Assembly (NCBI RefSeq): GCF_001723175.1
Contig: NC_064657.1
Coordinates: 682,001 to 746,000 of the forward strand
Origin: Penicillium oxalicum
Lineage: Eukaryota > Ascomycota > Eurotiomycetes > Eurotiales > Aspergillaceae
Direction of reading: 5' to 3'
Length of the DNA stretch: 64,000 bases
Part shown: one piece after another, positions 58,501 to 64,000 of the stretch
How the letters are laid out: the number at the start of each line of letters is the position of its first letter
Position numbering within the stretch: the stretch's first letter is position 1
The notes under the pieces: model-generated
The model's database searches: none
Seen by the model: the letters and a program-made list of their open reading frames with translations, nothing else
Told to the model about the DNA's origin: nothing
Program-made: the position numbers and the translations under genes

Positions 58501-59130
58501 TACTAGATCTCTCTTTCCGGAGGCAAGGTGTTAGGGAGTTCGTCGCGGATAATCTTCCTATATTTCCCTATAAGGATCCGGATCCGGGGGTCCGGGTATA
58601 AGATAGGAGCCTCTAGAGGAGGGGAGTTATCTCGAGGAGCCCTAATAGAGATTATAAGGGTCCCTCGTCTTTCTTACGTATTTACTTACGTATCTATTTA
58701 GAATATTAGGAAGATACCCGCTTCTTCGAGTTCGTGATTAGGTCGAGCCTCGCAAGGTTCGATAAGGTATATTCGCTAGTAATTACAGGATAGTTAGCCG
58801 AGAGCTAACCTAATTAATAGTCGGGTTCTGTTACTTTAGAAAGTCCCGACTAAGGACGATCTTAAGGTCGGGTATATCTAGGATCTAGGCCTTTACGCTT
58901 CTAGTCTATATCCCTATTTTTAGCAGGACGCGAGCGCGTCCTTCTGTATATAGGGACCGCCTATTAGGTAGCCTTACCTAGAGGGCGTCCGGAGGCTTCT
59001 TTAGGCGAACGGATCCTCTTAGTAACGTTATAGCTCGAGAGGAGAAATATAGGAGGAACCGGAGTCTAAGAGGGCGCGTATTAGTACTTCCCGAGGGCTA
59101 ACTCGGGCCTAATAGAGTAGGAGACCCGCT
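55560..59130 (-). pseudogene. Family B pol: protease, RT, RNase H, integrase
   Basis: Minus strand. Protease-like DSGSSY near 59080-59040. RT has an AIPFSLYNAPVTF stretch, then KFVVVYLDDILIFSDS at about 58035-57985 and RFIYGFAKIYVPLHELLKES near 57750-57700. Integrase end reads SLFFLVYGVYPRLL (about 56330), KTSFEKGD and FGPFKVLIAHPLSIYTLEE down to NGRVLKNLINSSRLVRA near 55990. Most stops are TAG at Trp or Gln positions. No chromodomain was recognised. Confidence 0.8.
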
Positions 59131-60622
59131 TAGATAGCGAGCAGGGAGGCTTCGTATGCGTTAGGTTCGAGGGGTTAGGTCCTAGAACGGGGGCACGCAA
59201 GAGGCGGCTCGGAGCTAGCTAGCGAAGGCCTCTAATTCGTCTAGCCGCTTATATTTTTTGCTATAAAGGGACTCCTTAGGGCAGTCTCTCTTGATATAAC
59301 CTAGCTTCCCGTATATATAGTATTTTATAGGGGCCCGTCTACGTACCTTCCCTCGCGGGCCGTGCTCGAGCTATCGCGACCGCCGGCTATAGCGTTTATC
59401 CGGAAATCGCTATTAGCGTCTCTAGCCTTAGAGGGGAGTAGTTTCCGATCTAACCGGAGATTATTTCTCCCCTCTTATACTAGATAAAGCGGTCGATCAC
59501 GGCTCGGAGAGTAGTTAGGTATTCGCGATCCTTAGCCTACTTCTTCTAGAGGTAGCTTTCGTACCCTTTCGGAGGTATTAGATAACGACTTCTTCTAGAA
59601 GGGGCACCTCGGTATTAATAGCTACTTACTATAGGTTTATAGCGTATTTAGCGAAAGTAAGGGATCCTTGATATATATTAGCGAAGCGATCCTAGCGCTT
59701 TTTAGGGCTAAGGTATTCGGAAAATTCCCGAAGGATCTAGGCGCGATAACCTTCCTAGGTCTTAATCGGTTCCGCGTACTAGTTAACGATCTGTTAGCGA
59801 TAGGTATTCTATACCTTCTTAGCTCGCCTGGTTAGGGACCCTTAGGCGTAGAGATTTTTAGTGTCCGGAATTCCTGCGCCTACGAGGTACGAGACCTTAT
59901 AGAAGAACCTTTCGTAATCGCGTAGGTGCACGCGAGTAGCGTCTTAGGCGATCGTTCCGAGTAGGGACGGATACTAGGTACCTTTTTTATTAAGACCTTG
60001 CGGATCTCTAGGAGATTTAAGCTAACTACCGGAGACGGAGAAGAGCTAGTTTAGTCGGTCTCCTCCGGGGTAGTAGCGGGCGCCGCCCAGGAGGAAGAGG
60101 AGGTATTCGACTACGCCTAGGTACCGTTCTGTTGTAGGTAGATACTAAAGGCGGTAGTCTTAATGTCCTGTACGGCCTTAGCGTAGTCGTCCGGGATATA
60201 GTTTCGAAGCTACGTTCGGTAGGCTTTAGCCACGATCGGAGGTAAGAAGGAGAGGGCCGGTCGGTTTTAGGAGTATTTAGGCGTTCCTCTCGCGGGAGAG
60301 GGTCCGCGGAGGTAGGTCCGTGAGTCGAAGTAGTATCTATTAGAAATAGGAAGGATCAAGGAGAATACAGGGAGTATCGTGAATAGTAGCCTCTTATGCC
60401 TATAGGGGTTTCCCCTTTCTTTAGTTCATTCCTAGGTGTAAGGGTCCGTAAGGAGCTGTATAGGGGTGTCCGGACTCTTCTGAGAAGGTGGTAAGGGTCT
60501 GCTAGTAACCGAGGTCCTCGGGTATTATAGCGGATCGGTGACGTAGGAGGAGAGGTAGGGCCGTGAGGGCTATATCGGGGGTAAACGCCCTCCTCCCCCG
60601 GGACTATTTTTCGAGGGTTCAC
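59130..60622 (-). pseudogene. Family B gag
   Basis: From ATG 60622: MNPRKIVPGEEGVYPRYSPH, a Pro/Arg/Tyr-rich start, open for 88 codons. Further on, capsid-like text is visible with TAG for Trp (FSEYLSPKKR, RFANIYQGSLTFAKYAINL). A zinc knuckle follows at about 59320-59270 as YYIYGKLGYIKRDCPKES, in which two Cys have become Tyr (expected CxxCxxxGHxxxxC). Confidence 0.7.
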
Positions 60623-60826
60623 GAGGTCCCCCCTAAGCCGGTCCCTTATTATCTTTGTTCGTGAGTCCTTTGGATAAGGGTTACCTTCCTTCTCTACGAG
60701 TGCTTATTTTTGTAAGGATTAGGGAGGGAGGGAGAAGTATATAGGGCTTCGCGCTTCCTTTCGGAAGGGGTCCCCCCTCCGGGGAGGGCCGTAGAAGGCG
60801 CCTCCTTTTAAGGGTTTGCTACTAGA

Positions 60827-60978
60827 TGTGATTCGAAGAGTAAAGAAAGGTTGATTTTTAGAGTATCTCTATAGTATCTCTTAAAAATCGGGTCTGTAAG
60901 GACAGTCACGGGGCTATACGGGGCCGAACGGGGGTACTCACATGACTCACGTGACCACCATTCCGGGATCTCACTAGT
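60827..60978 (-). repeat. Family B 5' LTR remnant
   Basis: TGTGATTCGAAGAGTAAAG to ATTCCGGGATCTCAC, matching the first 150 bp of the LTR at 53648, then diverging. The outer part of the LTR is lost. Confidence 0.75.
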
Positions 60979-62710
60979 ACGTAAGAGCCTTAAGAAGTAT
61001 ATATTTCGCTCGTGCCCTCTAGGACCTAATAAACTAAGCAAAAACCATCTAATCCCGATAGAATAGGATATCTAGATTATACAAGACTATAGGTAACTCC
61101 TATAACTCGCGACTAATAAGTGCGTCCGAGATAGAGTAAATTCTACAGAGTAGACTCTATATCAGGGAAGGCTCCTTAGGAGTACTAAATATATTGCTAC
61201 TAGCGCTAGTAGCTAGATATACTAGAGATATTCTATCGTGATTACCTCGTAAGACTTCTTCTACTATTAGTAAAGAATAATTATCGAGACAGTTACTAGA
61301 GTTAGAGATTCCGATCAGATTTATAGGAATAGCTTTTCGCGGACGAGTAGCTAGGGTTATTTCGCTAGTAGGTATTAAAGACAAGGTTATAATAGTATCT
61401 CTAGGCTACGTTATAAGATAGCGCTAGGCGAGACCGTACTTTACTTTATCGTGCTATATCTATATCGAAGAAGGAAAGCTATCGTCGATTTAGGCGGTAG
61501 GGACTCCTCGGGCTAGAAGATTATATAACTATATTAGTAGGATCTAGTACGTACTAAGTAGATACTCTATATAATTATTTTAGTCCTCTAGATTAAAAAT
61601 AATAGTACTCTAGAGTATAGCGCTCCGGCTCTCTAAAGAAAGGGTACTATCGAGAGGTATTAGGAAATAACGCTTTAGAAACTATTCGCTAGGGTAAATA
61701 CTTTTTATATAATATAGGACAGAGATTAGGCGATACTTATAATCCGGCCGAAGAAGTATGTAAGCTATATAGGTTAATAGATACTATCTAATAAGCTCTT
61801 AGATAGCTAAGAACTAGTAGTTTCGTGCGAGTCCTTATCTAGCTCTTTAGGGATCCTTATTATAATACTAGTCGAATATACGGAAATAATCAAGAATCCT
61901 TTTATATAATTAGGTACTATTATCCCCTTTAAAAAGCTACTAGAAGGTCGGTAGAATAATAGCGCCTGACTAACGCTACTCTGATATAGCAAAGCGATAG
62001 GCTATTATATAGCTATCCTAGGTAATATTAATACTATAAAGCCGCGCCTAGATAGTATTAAAGGAAAGATAGCTATATCTTAACTATTCCGTAACTATTA
62101 GGACTTATACCCTCGCTAGTTATCGATTATACGTATATAACGTATAAGGCTAGTAAGAATCTATAGCCGCGGATAGTCTATCTAGGAGGAACTATAAGGG
62201 ATATCGCTCTTGTATTTACCCGATCGACCTACTAATATATAGGTCTATATATAGAGTCTCGAGACGCCTCGCCTATTTATTTAGATCTATATAACTTATA
62301 ACTAAATAGAGCTTTAAGCAGAGGTTAAATATATAGGCCTAGCAAAGAAAGGCAGTCGTAAGATTATAATTAGGCAAATGCGTAGCTCCGATATAGTATA
62401 GGTAAAGAAGGCCGAGAGGGTAGCTAATAAAATATAGTAACGAAAGGTAATTATTAATTACTCTCTCCTATAACAGATATCTATAAGGTAAGGGGTGCCC
62501 TAGGATTTATAACAGATTATCTGCTATATTATTAGCCTAATTCGATTCCAGAGCGAGATTAGCGCGCTATACTCCTTCGCGTTATCAGGCTTCTTTAAGT
62601 TCTCGTTAATATGCCTATTTACGTAACCATGCCGCTATACTTTGTGTAAGCGGATGATTCGAAGGAGATATATTACCGCTACTACTACCGGAACTATTAT
62701 CCGATAGAGT
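60979..62710. other. Decayed sequence, probable transposon, unassigned
   Basis: CpA/TpG-depleted. Open stretches on the plus strand around 61160-61400 (KTSSTISKE, LELEIPIRFIGIAFRGRVAR) and on the opposite strand in the same place make the coding strand uncertain. No motif recognised. Confidence 0.35.
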
Positions 62711-62838
62711 CTGGCTAGTCTAGTTAGTCTGATTAGTCTAGCTAGTCTAGTTAGTCTAGTTAGTCTAGCCGGTCTAGTTAGTCTAGTTAGTCTAGCTAGT
62801 CTAGTTAGTCTAGTTAGTCTGATTAGTCTAGTTAGTCC
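62711..62838. repeat. Short tandem repeat, unit about TAGTCTAGTT
   Basis: About 13 imperfect 9-10 bp units of AGTCTAGTT with GATTAGTCTAGC variants, probably once CTGGTTAGTCTGG-like before decay. Confidence 0.8.
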
Positions 62839-63863
62839 TGTTCGAGGCCGTTATACTACCTATAGTAAGTCGATCCGCCGCGTACTAGCTAAAAAGAGTA
62901 GCGATAGCTCTCTCGGTAGCAGAGAGGCTCTGTCCGATATTCGTAGCATAACAAAACCTATCTAGGTTAAGGCTAAGGTAGGCTACGTCGAGGCGCTCTT
63001 ATATTAACGAGGTTAAACGCCTTGCTTAATAAGCCTTATAAGGAATAATTATATTAGCTTTATATATAGTTAGCTAAGCGTTTAGAAATAGTAAGACTTA
63101 TCTTCTGGATATTACTTAGAAGAATATATAGATCCTTTTTCTAGCGACGAGTAGGCCCTACCTATTACGTATATCGATAGATAACCTTGTTATTAATATA
63201 AAGACGAAATATATCCTATATAATATTACTCCTAAGATATATACTAATATATTCTGCTATAGCCTTAGTTTTAACCCGGGTAAAGAAAAGTTCTGCTTCG
63301 CGCTTACCCTATTAACTAATTACTTAACGTTTAATCCGGTCGATAGCGACCCGTCGTGACTCGCGAGCCTACTCCTCCTTAATTACTATATTCTAAATAG
63401 ACTAGAACGCCTCCTTATCGGTCTTATACTCTTACTAGAGTTAGTTATCCTAAACGTACTTAAAGATCTTAATTATTATATCTATATACAAGATTAGCGA
63501 ATTCGGTAGTATAATAATAGAGATTAAGCGTAACTACGTAAACTTTATCCTATAGATAGTTTTAAAGAACGCTAATAACCTCGTCTGCTATTCTAATCGG
63601 TTAGCCTTCGAAGAGTCCTATAGAAAGGGAGCTACGACGAGCGTTAAAGGCTATAGTTAAGGAGGCGAGGCAAGAGATTTTATAATATATTAGAATCGTA
63701 GTTAAGCTTAAGAGGAAAAAAACTAGAGTCGGTAGTTATTAGTAATAAGATTCTAGGAGAGGTAATAACTCTATATACTTACTTTACCTCTTGTAGAGCG
63801 GCTATAATTACTAGGTATATACCCTATATCTTTCCTATATCCGAGTAGTAAAAAGATACCTAC
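62839..63863. other. Decayed sequence, unassigned
   Basis: Continues the CpA/TpG-depleted tract up to the F LTR. No domain recognised, and no polypurine tract at its end, so it does not look like the 3' end of an F element. Confidence 0.35.
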
Positions 63864-64000
63864 TATAGTAGGGGATTCGGTTATATATACTTAAAGGCGG
63901 ATATTTAGTAGTAGGAGATACCTAAGAGCCTTACCGTCAAGGAAGGTTATCTAGGACCTAGCTTACAGGATCCGGCATTATTATTATACTTAATCAACAG
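63864..64000 (+). repeat. Family F LTR, start (cut by window end)
   Basis: TATAGTAGGGGATTCGG onward is the inverse of the F LTR end at 31314/41800 and runs to the window edge. The absence of a polypurine tract before it suggests a 5' or solo LTR of a plus-strand F copy. Confidence 0.7.

Larger units (their letters stand above)
53648..60978 (-). mobile_element. Ty3/gypsy family B, copy 2 (nearly complete)
   Basis: Minus-strand element: 5' LTR remnant at 60827-60978, gag, protease, RT, RNase H, integrase, then an antisense accessory frame and the 3' LTR (53648-54040). Less decayed than copy 1 but broken by many TAGs. The 5' LTR is truncated, so no target duplication can be tested. Confidence 0.8.

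Overview
The window looks like nuclear DNA of a filamentous ascomycete (Pezizomycotina, probably Eurotiales-like). The evidence is genes with several 45-95 nt GT...AG introns, one dispersed 5S rRNA gene, and Ty3/gypsy, Ty1/copia and pogo/Fot1 transposons that carry C-to-T decay at CpA, the signature of repeat-induced point mutation (RIP).

About 1-10.2 kb is a normal-composition gene arm. It holds the 3' part of a SLC4/Bor1-type anion transporter gene, an apparently intact 5S rRNA gene, a small foldback repeat, a broken minus-strand gene of unknown function, a seven-exon SET-domain gene and a broken DUF6604-family gene. About 10.7-45.8 kb is a nested transposon graveyard. A copia element (15897-44707) carries two Ty3/gypsy insertions: family A (17497-29287, flanked by ATTAG), itself split by a second, less mutated family A copy (19866-27420, flanked by TAGGT), and a large family F element (30977-41800, flanked by CTAG). 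A 500-N assembly gap lies in the outer A element. About 45.8-48.5 kb is a small island of normal sequence with one intact two-exon gene for a protein with a fungal STAND-type helical N-terminus. About 48.5-64 kb is a second transposon block: a pogo/Fot1 fragment, a 133 bp TGTTACGG-ended element, an F fragment, a truncated copia, minisatellites, a nearly complete family B Ty3/gypsy element (53648-60978) and the start of another F LTR at the window edge.

The most interesting feature is shared architecture. Each of three different Ty3/gypsy families (A, B, F) seems to carry an extra reading frame antisense to gag-pol, between the end of pol and the 3' LTR. In family A this frame encodes a Zn(II)2Cys6-like cysteine cluster followed by a charged coiled coil, and it is present in both copies. 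In family B it is preserved in two copies and ends in an acidic Asn/Asp tail. In F it is only suggested by reading-frame openness. Also notable are a CTCGCGAG-rich foldback repeat with TAGGCCTTGCAATTACTCGCG ends (four copies), a TTTCTTCTGCAGAAGAAA palindrome scattered through F, and a dyad array just upstream of the TATA box in the A LTR.

All transposon genes here are broken by in-frame stops, mostly TAG where CAG or TGG is expected, so ends given for them are approximate. No similarity search or alignment was run; family calls rest on recognised motifs and on repeats compared by eye.
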